From DASQZT01 sp963728965 (lineage in GTDB: Bacteria; Acidobacteriota; Terriglobia; Bryobacterales; Bryobacteraceae), in the NCBI GenBank assembly GCA_963728965.1, contig CAVSMH010000002.1:248001-312000 (forward strand): a DNA stretch of 64,000 nt, written 5' to 3'. This document shows positions 52,095 to 61,455 of this stretch, piece by piece. Numbering within the stretch: position 1 is the first letter of the stretch; every line of letters begins with the position of its first letter. The position numbers were made by a program, and so were the translations under genes. The notes under the pieces are model-generated. The model did no database searches, had not been told where the DNA came from, and saw only the letters and a list, made by a program, of their open reading frames with translations.

Positions 52095-55000
52095 CTACCA
52101 GGTCAATCGCAGCGCCATCTGGATGTGGCGTTCCAGATTATAGACACCACTGATGGTTCCGAAAGCCGAATTGGTCGGGTTTAGCTGTGGCCCGCTGAAC
52201 ACCGGGTGATTGAATGCGTTGAACCATTCGGTGCGGAATTGCAGCATCACCTGTTCCTTGATGCGCGTGTTCTTGATCAACGATGCGTCCACATTGTTGG
52301 TAGGGGGCAGACGCAGATTCGAGAACCGCGTGGGGAACGTGCGCACGTGATTGGAGAGCTGCTGGGAAGACACGCGATTAAAGGGGGTCGTGTCGAAGGT
52401 GTGTTCGACGTTGGTCGGATCCCAGTTCAGCGGGCCGCCCATGTAGATGCTGTCAGTCCAGTTCCCCGCTGGCCCACCGCTTTCGTAGGAGTAGATCCCG
52501 TTGATGACCCAACCCCCTACGACGCGGTCAATGACTGCCCCCGAAACGCCCGACAGGGCACCCAGTACCGGTTTGCCCTTGCCGAACGGCAACTCGTAGC
52601 TAAAGCTGTTGACGAAGCGGTGCGGGCGGTCGATATCGGCGGGGCGCTTCTCCAGCGGGCCAAAACCGGAGTTCAGGTAGTTGTCTCGCGCCATCGTGCG
52701 GCCGAACTGGTAGTTGCTCAAGAACTGAAAGCCGTGCGAAAAGCGCTTTTCGAACCGCACCTGGGCGGCGTGGAAGTAGCTCGATCCGCCGTTCCCCGCA
52801 GTCATCGTGACGCCCGTGAACTGCGGGTACGGCTCGACCAACTGGGTGAAAGCCACCGTGGATCCGTCGAGGTTCGTCCCCGGCAGAAGGCCCGCGAACG
52901 GATTGGCAACCTGCTTCGAGTTGCGATCGATCACCGCCTGGTCGCGGAAGGGCGAGGTGCTCAGGAATTGCTCCGGCACGTAGTGCATGGCCTGATCGAC
53001 CGGCATGTGCACGTAGTGATTGCCTGTGTATCCGGCCTCCAGCACCATGCCCCTGCCGATCTGTCGCTGGAAGTTGAAGTTCCACCGGATCGAGTAGGGG
53101 TTCAACGGATTCGGGTTGTAGAAGGTGACGCTCTGGCCCAGGAACGTTGCCAAACCGAGGGAACTGCCGACGGGCCGTAGAATGCCGCTTGGGAAAGGAT
53201 CGTCCAGCGTGACGGCGGGCCGGAGATTGCTGGTCGTGCTGGGCCCGAGAATGTCCGTCTGTTGGCTGAATCCCGCCTGGTTCGGCGGTTGTGTGCCGAT
53301 GGACGAAATGAAAATGCCGAAGCCGCCGCGAATCACGGTGCCGTGGCCGGAGCCGCCGGGGGTCCACGCGAATCCGAACCGCGGGCTGAAGTATCCCCAA
53401 TTCGGCTCGTACACGCGCTTGCCGGTTACCCCTTCGAAAGTCAGCCCGCCGTTGACCAGGAACTGATCCGGGGGCAGGGCGCCCGCCACCGGCTTTTTGG
53501 CGTAGGCGCCCCGGGCCGCCGCCGAGACGGGGCTCGCCGCACTCGCATCGAACCCGTTCACCGCGCGGTTGAAGCGCTCCGTGGTGCCCAGGTCGCCTTC
53601 CAGCCGCAAACCGAGGTTGATGGTCAGGTTCGAGCGCGGCCGGAAGTCGTCCTGCACGAACACGGCCCAGTACTTCGCCTGGTTCGTGCGGAAGGAGTTG
53701 ATCTGGAAATTGCCCGCCGTGGGATACCCCAGGATGAACGACGCCAGGTCCTGACCAAGCGGCGCCGCCGTTGAGTTGTCCAGCGGCCCGCGCACATAGT
53801 TCTCGCGGAACTGGTACGTGCCGGCGGAGTTGCCGAAACTGGCCGAGCTTTCGCGATGTTCCCGCACGTCCGCGCCAAACTTCAGGTAGTGCCGACCGGT
53901 AATCTTAGTCAACGTGCCGAATACCTGGAAGATATCGTAAGGGGTGCGGTCGCCGCCGTTGTCGCCCCAGTCGGTGAACTGGTTCAGATCGACATTCGGC
54001 ATCACCAGGCGTTGCGATGCCGCCGCTACGTAGGCCGGAAGTCCCGCCTTCGTGAAATCGTATCCCGCGCTGGGCTTGTCGTTGGCTTCGGTGAACCGCG
54101 TCCAGTTCAGGCGGGTGTTCAGCACCATGGTGGGCGAGAAGGTGTACACATCGTCCACCATGCTGCCCCAGTTGATGCGATTCAGGAAATTGCCGGTGGC
54201 GATATTGTGATAGCGGTTGTTGCGGTCCTCCACCCGGTAGTTGTGGCGGAAGTTGTAGAAGAATTTGTGACGCTCGCTGATGTTGTAGTCCAGGCGGCCC
54301 AACTCGCCATCGAACACATCACGGCGGACCGAATCGGCCAGGTAGTTCTCGTTGCCGTCGGACCGGCCCACCTGGTTGGGCAAGGGGATGAACTGTAGCA
54401 GGTTCTTGGCGACGGGGCTCAGCCGATTCGTCGGGATGACGTTGTTCGGGAACACCGTCCGCGCCACTCGTCCGTTGCTCTGCTGCACGCCGGTGAGCGG
54501 ATCATAGATCGCATAGTTGGCGCCGACGCTAAGAAGCTGCGAGAAGTCGCCATTGCGCTCGGCGGCGGTGGCTACAGTGCTTGTCAGCGGCTCGGGGAAG
54601 GCGTCATGAATGCCTTCGTAGCCGAAGAAAAAGAACATCTTGTCCCGGCCGTTGTAGATTTTCGGCAGGTAGATCGGCCCGCCGGCGGTGACACCCCACT
54701 GGTTGAAGACGAGCTGCGATTTCTTCTGGCCGGCGCGGTTTTGAAAGAACGGGGTGGCCGCCAGTTTCGACACCTGGTTGAACTCGTAGGCGCTGCCATG
54801 GAAGCTGTTGGTGCCGCCGCGCATAACCACGTTCACGGTGCCGCCGCCGGTATGACCGTAGGCGGCGTCAGCCTGGAAGGTTTCGACCTTTACCTCCTGC
54901 ACGGCGTCGGGAGGTGGGTTGTAGGCAACGCGCAGGTTGCGCGTCGTGTCCGGAGAACCATCGATCAGAAGTTCGTTACTCTGGTTCGGCGCGCCGCCCA

Positions 55001-55556
55001 TTGAAAACCCGGACGGGCCGGAATTGTCGAACGGCCGCGCGAACTTGGGGTCGGAATTGGGCGTCACGCCGAAGGCCAACTGAGCCAGGACCAGGGGTGC
55101 GCGCCCATTGATCGGCATGTTCTCGATCTGCCGCGTGTTGATGACCTGGCCGGTCGAGGCCGTGGCGGTCTCGATCATGGACGCTTCCGCCGTCACTGTG
55201 ACCGATTGATCGACGGCGCCTACCTCGAGTTCGATGTCGAGTTGCCTGCGCTCGTTGGTGCTCACCCTTATATTGCTGTTGACGTACTTTTTGAAGCCGG
55301 CGGCTTCGGCGGCCACCGCATACGGACCCGGCGGCAGGAATGGCAACACATACGAGCCGTCGGTGTTACTGATGCTTTGAAATTTCGCCCCGGTATCGGT
55401 TTCCGTGGCGATAATCTTGACATTCGGCACAGCGGCCTGCTGCTGATCGACGACGCGTCCGCTCAGGCTGCCCCGGAACTCCTGCGCACCGGCGGCCGCT
55501 GAGAAAACCGTCAGCGTAACTGACACCGCAAGTGCCGCGCGATATACCATCCCCAT
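52095..55556 (-). CDS. Large TonB-dependent receptor-like outer-membrane protein, carboxypeptidase-regulatory-like N-domain
   Basis: This 1153-residue outer-membrane protein has a signal peptide (about 1-24, ending AAAGAQ), a carboxypeptidase-regulatory-like domain (about 28-115: LSGRVVDQQQAAVPNVKI), a plug (about 120-240: MPINGRAPLVLAQLAFGVTP, DAVQEVKVETFQADAAYGH) and a barrel ending HIQMALRLTW. ATG 55556 with GAGG six bases upstream is preferred to GTG 55562. Its leader holds TATACT and the palindrome CGTTAACG. Ligand unknown. Confidence 0.87.
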   Translation of the reverse strand: MGMVYRAALAVSVTLTVFSAAAGAQEFRGSLSGRVVDQQQAAVPNVKIIATETDTGAKFQSISNTDGSYVLPFLPPGPYAVAAEAAGFKKYVNSNIRVSTNERRQLDIELEVGAVDQSVTVTAEASMIETATASTGQVINTRQIENMPINGRAPLVLAQLAFGVTPNSDPKFARPFDNSGPSGFSMGGAPNQSNELLIDGSPDTTRNLRVAYNPPPDAVQEVKVETFQADAAYGHTGGGTVNVVMRGGTNSFHGSAYEFNQVSKLAATPFFQNRAGQKKSQLVFNQWGVTAGGPIYLPKIYNGRDKMFFFFGYEGIHDAFPEPLTSTVATAAERNGDFSQLLSVGANYAIYDPLTGVQQSNGRVARTVFPNNVIPTNRLSPVAKNLLQFIPLPNQVGRSDGNENYLADSVRRDVFDGELGRLDYNISERHKFFYNFRHNYRVEDRNNRYHNIATGNFLNRINWGSMVDDVYTFSPTMVLNTRLNWTRFTEANDKPSAGYDFTKAGLPAYVAAASQRLVMPNVDLNQFTDWGDNGGDRTPYDIFQVFGTLTKITGRHYLKFGADVREHRESSASFGNSAGTYQFRENYVRGPLDNSTAAPLGQDLASFILGYPTAGNFQINSFRTNQAKYWAVFVQDDFRPRSNLTINLGLRLEGDLGTTERFNRAVNGFDASAASPVSAAARGAYAKKPVAGALPPDQFLVNGGLTFEGVTGKRVYEPNWGYFSPRFGFAWTPGGSGHGTVIRGGFGIFISSIGTQPPNQAGFSQQTDILGPSTTSNLRPAVTLDDPFPSGILRPVGSSLGLATFLGQSVTFYNPNPLNPYSIRWNFNFQRQIGRGMVLEAGYTGNHYVHMPVDQAMHYVPEQFLSTSPFRDQAVIDRNSKQVANPFAGLLPGTNLDGSTVAFTQLVEPYPQFTGVTMTAGNGGSSYFHAAQVRFEKRFSHGFQFLSNYQFGRTMARDNYLNSGFGPLEKRPADIDRPHRFVNSFSYELPFGKGKPVLGALSGVSGAVIDRVVGGWVINGIYSYESGGPAGNWTDSIYMGGPLNWDPTNVEHTFDTTPFNRVSSQQLSNHVRTFPTRFSNLRLPPTNNVDASLIKNTRIKEQVMLQFRTEWFNAFNHPVFSGPQLNPTNSAFGTISGVYNLERHIQMALRLTW

Positions 55557-55698
55557 AATCACCTCGTTACGACAAGTTAAGACTGAACCAAAAAATAGCT
55601 TGGGTTAGTATACTGCGAACGTTAACGGAAAACTAGCCGAAAAAAGGCAGTTTTACACCTCGGACGGCACGTGCCCCGCAGCGCTCGGCAACGCGGCC

Positions 55699-57194
<1,496 letters not shown>

Positions 57195-57198
<4 letters not shown>

Positions 57199-57545
57199 GA
57201 TCGAGAGATTTTACGCGCTCTCAGGAAAGAGCCCACACCGAACCACAACATCAGGAGCGTGCAGAATCCGGCTACCGCCAGGCGGAACACCGGACCCATG
57301 CCTTCCTCGCCCGCGCCATTCGAAAAGTCGATCGCGAGATGCGCCGTCTTGAAGCCGAAGATTATGGCGAAGCAACAGAAAAGAAAGCCGATAAACTCAT
57401 TCCACAGGGTTCGGGCGGGTTTCACCACGGCGGGGATGACGTGTCGGGCAAACTCCCGTCCGTGCCGTGCCTGGCGGGCTGCCATGCGCCCCGCTAATCG
57501 TCCTGCTGCACGCTGCCACACGACTCCATCGTAACAAAAGTTCAC
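57195..57545 (-). CDS. Small membrane protein of unknown function
   Basis: This 116-residue protein has two predicted transmembrane helices (about 50-68, FIGFLFCCFAIIFGFKTAHL; and 86-107, FRLAVAGFCTLLMLWFGVG) after a basic N-terminus. GTG 57545 is supported by GGAGAAGGGG; ATG 57485 is a shorter alternative. It overlaps the mutase start by 4 bases, so it is probably co-translated. I do not recognise the family. Confidence 0.6.
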
Positions 57546-57606
57546 TGAACCCCTTCTCCGCTATACGGTCCGGCCAATAAATTGCCGATAGTAACAGTGG
57601 TTTTGC

Positions 57607-57635
57607 TTGAGAACCATGGCCGCGTCCACTACAAT
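57607..57635 (+). promoter_or_regulatory. Sigma-70 promoter
   Basis: TTGAGA (57607-57612) and TACAAT (57630-57635) are spaced by 17 bases. It points to the acidic small protein at 57712 and predicts a leader of about 70 bases. Confidence 0.65.
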
Positions 57636-57711
57636 TTAATCGGGTGGATGACGGCTCGCAGGTGGGAAACGTCGGTGGTATCCGGCGCATCCACTAAACA
57701 AGGGAGTATGT

Positions 57712-58020
57712 GTGGAAGAGCCATTGAAACACCTCATGCAGGAACTGGGGAACGCGATCAACGATTCCCTGTCCGAGTCCGACCGGATCGCGGAAGCGAT
57801 CGGGGAAATCAAACGCGCGGGTTATGACGTGTTCCTGGTGCTGGAGGCGACCATCGGCTTCAACCGCCGGGATGAGAATGGGGAAGAAGAGGACGAGGAT
57901 CAGTCCGAGATTGTCGAAGAGCCCAAGCGGAATTACGAGGCCACCGGCAAGATCAAGTTCACCACCCAGGATCACCGTTTCCTGCGCGCCCTGAAAATCG
58001 CCGTCGACGACGAAAAGTAA
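57712..58020 (+). CDS. Small acidic conserved-type protein, function unknown
   Basis: This 102-residue soluble protein is strongly acidic in the middle (DENGEEEDEDQSEIVEEP). A helical N-terminus (LKHLMQELGNAINDSLSESD) is followed by IAEAIGEIKRAGYDVFLVLEATIGF and a final TTQDHRFLRALKIAVDDEK. Start GTG 57712 has AGGGAG upstream, and a good sigma-70 promoter precedes it. It is transcribed alone. The family is not recognised. Confidence 0.65.
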   Translation: MEEPLKHLMQELGNAINDSLSESDRIAEAIGEIKRAGYDVFLVLEATIGFNRRDENGEEEDEDQSEIVEEPKRNYEATGKIKFTTQDHRFLRALKIAVDDEK

Positions 58021-58029
58021 GCGACGGGG

Positions 58030-59067
58030 TCAGTGGGTGCAACCCAATTCCCGGTACACGTCCCACGTTTGGGCGACTGCTTTTTCCCAGCTGAATTCGT
58101 GAATCCGTCGGGCGCCATGTTGCGTGAGTTGATCACGCAAATCTGCGTCCGTGGTCAATCGGCGCAGGGCGTGCGCGATCGACTCGGTGTTTTCGGGGTC
58201 CACGAGCAGCGCCGCCTCCCCCGCCACTTCCGGGAGTGCGGAACGATTCGACGTCATGATTGCGGCATTGGCTGCCATGGCTTCGAGTAGAGGCATCCCG
58301 AATCCCTCGTCCAGGGACGGAAATGCGAACACCATGGCCTTGCTGTACCAGTCCCCCAACTCGGCCGGAGAAACGTATCCCAAGACCGTGATCCGCTCGC
58401 GGGCCGGGCTGGTGGCGATACGCTCCAGGATCTCGCCCGCGCCATAACCGTTGCTCCCCGCCAGGACCAGCCGCCACGCCGGATCGACGCTTTCGAACGC
58501 CGCCACCAGTCGGCCGATGTTTTTCCGCTTTTGGATGGCCCCCACACTGAAGATGATGTGCTCGCGCGGCCCGGCGCCTGTGGGTAACCGCCTCGCGCCG
58601 TGGTGGACCACCCGCACTCGCGATGGCTCCACACCCAGCAGAGATACGACCTGACTTGCGGTGAATGCCGAAACCGCGACGATGAGGTCCGCACGCCGCG
58701 CCGCCTGCTCCGCCTGGGCGCGAAATCGAGCGCGGAATCCGGGTGTGGAATACTCCCCGGTGATCACGAACAGGTCGTGAAACGTCGCGATCGCACGTTT
58801 CATCGGGATGCGCGGAAGCCGCTGATTCAGCCCGTGAAACAGATCCGCCCGCCAGGGTCCCAGCGGTTCGGCAAGCAGACGCCGGCGCGCGTTTTCCGGC
58901 AGTCCACCCTCGCGGCGCGCGGCCCGGAAGCGGTGGGCACGGTAGCAGAATTGAAACCGCCCCTCGGGGTGCGCCCGCGCCATCCCCCAGAGCATCTCAC
59001 GCGAATAGAGACCGACCCCCGACGGGGCGTCATCGGTGCTATAGGTTGCGTCGAGCGCGATGGTCAA
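58030..59067 (-). CDS. GT4-family glycosyltransferase
   Basis: This 345-residue GT-B fold enzyme probably builds a surface polysaccharide or glycolipid. N-terminal: LDATYSTDDAPSGVGLYSREM, HGLNQRLP, ATFHDLF. C-terminal: ILFSVG-like IIFSVGAIQKRKNIGRLVAAF, LVLAGSNGYG and the donor-binding E-x7-E motif in SLDEGFGMPLLEAMA. It is the last gene of a minus-strand cluster, 6 bases after the sigma-54 activator, so its expression is linked to the RlpA pair. Donor and acceptor unknown. Confidence 0.9.
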   Translation of the reverse strand: MTIALDATYSTDDAPSGVGLYSREMLWGMARAHPEGRFQFCYRAHRFRAARREGGLPENARRRLLAEPLGPWRADLFHGLNQRLPRIPMKRAIATFHDLFVITGEYSTPGFRARFRAQAEQAARRADLIVAVSAFTASQVVSLLGVEPSRVRVVHHGARRLPTGAGPREHIIFSVGAIQKRKNIGRLVAAFESVDPAWRLVLAGSNGYGAGEILERIATSPARERITVLGYVSPAELGDWYSKAMVFAFPSLDEGFGMPLLEAMAANAAIMTSNRSALPEVAGEAALLVDPENTESIAHALRRLTTDADLRDQLTQHGARRIHEFSWEKAVAQTWDVYRELGCTH

Positions 59068-59073
59068 CCCGGG

Positions 59074-60042
59074 TCACTCAATCCCGTATTGTTTCATCTT
59101 TCGATAGAGCGTGGTGCGGCCGATCTGCAGCAGTTCCGCGGCGTCGCGCTTAACTCCGCCGGCCGCGGCGAGCGCGGCCTCGATGGCCTGCTTTTCACTC
59201 TGCGGAATCGAGATTACCGGCGATTTCGGCGCTACCCAGACGGTCTCGGTCGCATCTTCGGCAACCGCACAGGCAAACGAATCCAGGCTCCGTGCGTCCC
59301 GGAAATTCACCAGCGCCGAGGGCAGTGCGGCTGCCCGCGTTCCCTCCGAGTACATGGCGGCCATCCGCTCCACGCAGTGCTTGAGTTCCCGCACGTTGCC
59401 GGGCCAGTCGTAGGACATCAGCAAGTCCATGGCTTCCCGCGGCGGCTCGAACGGCGGCAGATGATCGGCACGTAAGAAATGCTCGATGAGCGCGGGAATA
59501 TCTGGCTTACGCTCCCGCAGCGGGGGAATGCGGATGGTGAACACGTTCAGGCGGTAGTACAGGTCTTCGCGGAATCGGCCGGCCTTGATTTCGGCCTTCA
59601 GGTCGCGATGCGTCGCCGCCAGGATGCGCACGTCGATGCTCTTCCAGTGCAGGGCGCCCACCGCGCGATACTCCCTCTCCTGAATCAACCGCAGTAGTTT
59701 GACCTGCATTTCGAGGGGCAGATCGCCGATCTCGTCGAAGAACGCCGTACCGCCCGCCGCCATTTCGACCAGGCCCTTCTTGTCGCCGACGGCTCCGCTG
59801 AAAGCGCCCCTCACATGGCCGAACAACTCGCTCTCCATGAGACTGCCCACCAGCGAACCGCAGTCGATGGGGACGAACTGACCGTGCGGGTTGGCGTCGT
59901 GGATGGCGCGTGCCACGACCTCCTTGCCGGTGCCGGTCTCGCCCAGCAGCAGCGCCGGCAGCGAGCGCGAACGCGCCGCCTTCTCGATGAGCCGCCGAAT
60001 GCCGTGCATTCCCGGCGACTCGCCCACCAATGCCCTACTCAT
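59074..60042 (-). CDS. Sigma-54-dependent transcriptional activator without sensory domain
   Basis: This 322-residue AAA+ enhancer-binding protein opens sigma-54 promoters. Walker A is GETGTGKE (34-41), the sigma-54 contact loop is GAFSGA (79-84, a known variant of GAFTGA), Walker B is FFDEIGD (101-107), and the R-finger region LPPLRERKPDI-like RIPPLRERKPDI follows. A Fis-type HTH ends the protein (RDAAELLQIGRTTLYRKMKQYGI). There is no receiver, PAS or GAF domain: the AAA+ domain starts almost at residue 1, so control is likely by level or by a partner. ATG 60042 lies inside the end of rlpA; the two are coupled. Confidence 0.9.
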   Translation of the reverse strand: MSRALVGESPGMHGIRRLIEKAARSRSLPALLLGETGTGKEVVARAIHDANPHGQFVPIDCGSLVGSLMESELFGHVRGAFSGAVGDKKGLVEMAAGGTAFFDEIGDLPLEMQVKLLRLIQEREYRAVGALHWKSIDVRILAATHRDLKAEIKAGRFREDLYYRLNVFTIRIPPLRERKPDIPALIEHFLRADHLPPFEPPREAMDLLMSYDWPGNVRELKHCVERMAAMYSEGTRAAALPSALVNFRDARSLDSFACAVAEDATETVWVAPKSPVISIPQSEKQAIEAALAAAGGVKRDAAELLQIGRTTLYRKMKQYGIE

Positions 60043-60685
60043 CGAGGCGCACCACGTACGCGCCCTTGGCATCGGTCCGGGCGCGGATCCGTTCCGCCAA
60101 AACCCGCGCATCCGCCATGCTGGCTTCCGATCCCACGCGCACGCGATACATCACCGGCGCGCCCTCCCGCTCTTCGATATAGGCCACGCCAAACTCCACC
60201 TGCATGGCGGCTCGCAGCTGTTCGGCCCCGTCGCGACTCACAAAGGCTCCTACCTGAACCGCAAACCGGTCCGCCGGGTCCACTTCCGGAACGCGGAGGA
60301 CTTCCACCCGTACGGGAACCGTGCCCGGCGCGAGCATCCCGATGGCCCGCGCAGCCGCATGGGACAGATCGATGATGCGGCCTTCGATGAACGGGCCCCG
60401 GTCCATGATGCGGACTTTGACCGATCGCTGGTTGTCGAGGTTCAGGACACGCACCCAGGTGTTGAAGGGCAGCGTCGGGTGCGCCGCGACAAACGTCTCC
60501 ATGTCAAACACTTCGCCGCTGGCGGCGGCGTGGCCGTGGAAACTCGGCCCATACCAGCTCGCCACGCCCGTTTCCACTTCGGGCAACGCGTGGGAGATCG
60601 CCGTCGCGCCGACGACGTTGTCCGCCGAGAATCCGGCAGTCAGTGTGCACATTACTGCCAGCAGTGCCAGGCAAGAGCCACGCAT
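60035..60685 (-). CDS. RlpA-like septal-ring/cell-wall protein with SPOR domain (second copy)
   Basis: This 216-residue exported protein has a signal peptide (about 1-20), a double-psi beta-barrel RlpA domain (about 38-130: GVASWYGPSFHGHAAASGEVFD, AAHPTLPFNTWVRVLNL, VKVRIMDRGPFIEGRIIDLS, HAAARAIGM) and a C-terminal SPOR domain (about 140-214, FAVQVGAF). RlpA proteins cut or bind denuded glycan strands at the division septum. The start ATG 60685 shares a base with the TAA of the first copy. The two copies are about half identical by eye. Confidence 0.92.
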   Translation of the reverse strand: MRGSCLALLAVMCTLTAGFSADNVVGATAISHALPEVETGVASWYGPSFHGHAAASGEVFDMETFVAAHPTLPFNTWVRVLNLDNQRSVKVRIMDRGPFIEGRIIDLSHAAARAIGMLAPGTVPVRVEVLRVPEVDPADRFAVQVGAFVSRDGAEQLRAAMQVEFGVAYIEEREGAPVMYRVRVGSEASMADARVLAERIRARTDAKGAYVVRLDE

Positions 60686-61395
60686 TACGAATCTAGTCGG
60701 ACGACGAAGGCTCTTTTCTCACCCGATTCCCGGCGAATTCGATCGGAGAGTACTGTAGCGCCTGCCTCGGTGGGTTCCGCGCCGACTAGTACCCTCCACA
60801 TTTCGGGGTTTCCTTGACGCAGCACCAGCCTGGCGCTCCCGTACCGCGCCGCCATGGCCACCCGGATCCGCTCCGCATTCCGCCGGTCGCGGAACGAACC
60901 CACTTGCACCGCAAACTCGGCCGCCGGCGTGGACGCGGGAGCCTGGATCAACTCAATCCGCACCGGGGCGACCCCCGGTCCGATGAGATCGATGGCGCGC
61001 GCGGCGGCATGCGACAGATCGATCACCCGGCCGTCGATAAACGGGCCGCGGTCCGTAATACGAACGTCTACAGCCTTTTTGTTAGTTATGTTTACGACGT
61101 GAACCCAAGTGTCGAAGGGCAGCGTGCGATGAGCCGCGGTGAGCTTTTCCATGTCGTAGATTTCGCCGTTGGCCGCCGGCCGGCCATGATACGGATGGCC
61201 GTACCAACTCGCCAGGCCGGTTTCCGTCCACCCCGGCTCCAATTCGGCTGGAGCGCGAGCCGGCCTCTTGCCCCCCGGGTGTGCCCGCTTGGAGGGAGTT
61301 ACGGGCGGCGGAAGCACCACTGCTCGGTTGTGCTTTCTATGAGCGCAGCCTGCGAGCGTTACCGCCGCAATCGTGACGAAGATCCCCTTTCTCAT
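60685..61395 (-). CDS. rlpA: RlpA-like lipoprotein with SPOR domain (first copy)
   Basis: This 236-residue protein has a lipoprotein signal with lipobox TLAGC (Cys about 16), a basic Pro-rich linker, the RlpA double-psi barrel (ETGLASWYGHPYHGRPAANG, HRTLPFDTWVHVVNI, VRITDRGPFIDGRVIDLS) and a SPOR domain (FAVQVGSF to the end). It is the first gene of a four-gene minus cluster with a second RlpA, a sigma-54 activator and a glycosyltransferase. ATG 61395 begins the signal; longer frames upstream are not protein-like. An outer-membrane lipoprotein acting on septal peptidoglycan is likely. Confidence 0.92.
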   Translation of the reverse strand: MRKGIFVTIAAVTLAGCAHRKHNRAVVLPPPVTPSKRAHPGGKRPARAPAELEPGWTETGLASWYGHPYHGRPAANGEIYDMEKLTAAHRTLPFDTWVHVVNITNKKAVDVRITDRGPFIDGRVIDLSHAAARAIDLIGPGVAPVRIELIQAPASTPAAEFAVQVGSFRDRRNAERIRVAMAARYGSARLVLRQGNPEMWRVLVGAEPTEAGATVLSDRIRRESGEKRAFVVRLDS

Positions 61396-61455
61396 CGCAT
61401 TGGCTCGATTATGCCACGCGTTGGCGGAGTCTAAGCATAGCTTGGGGGAAACAAC

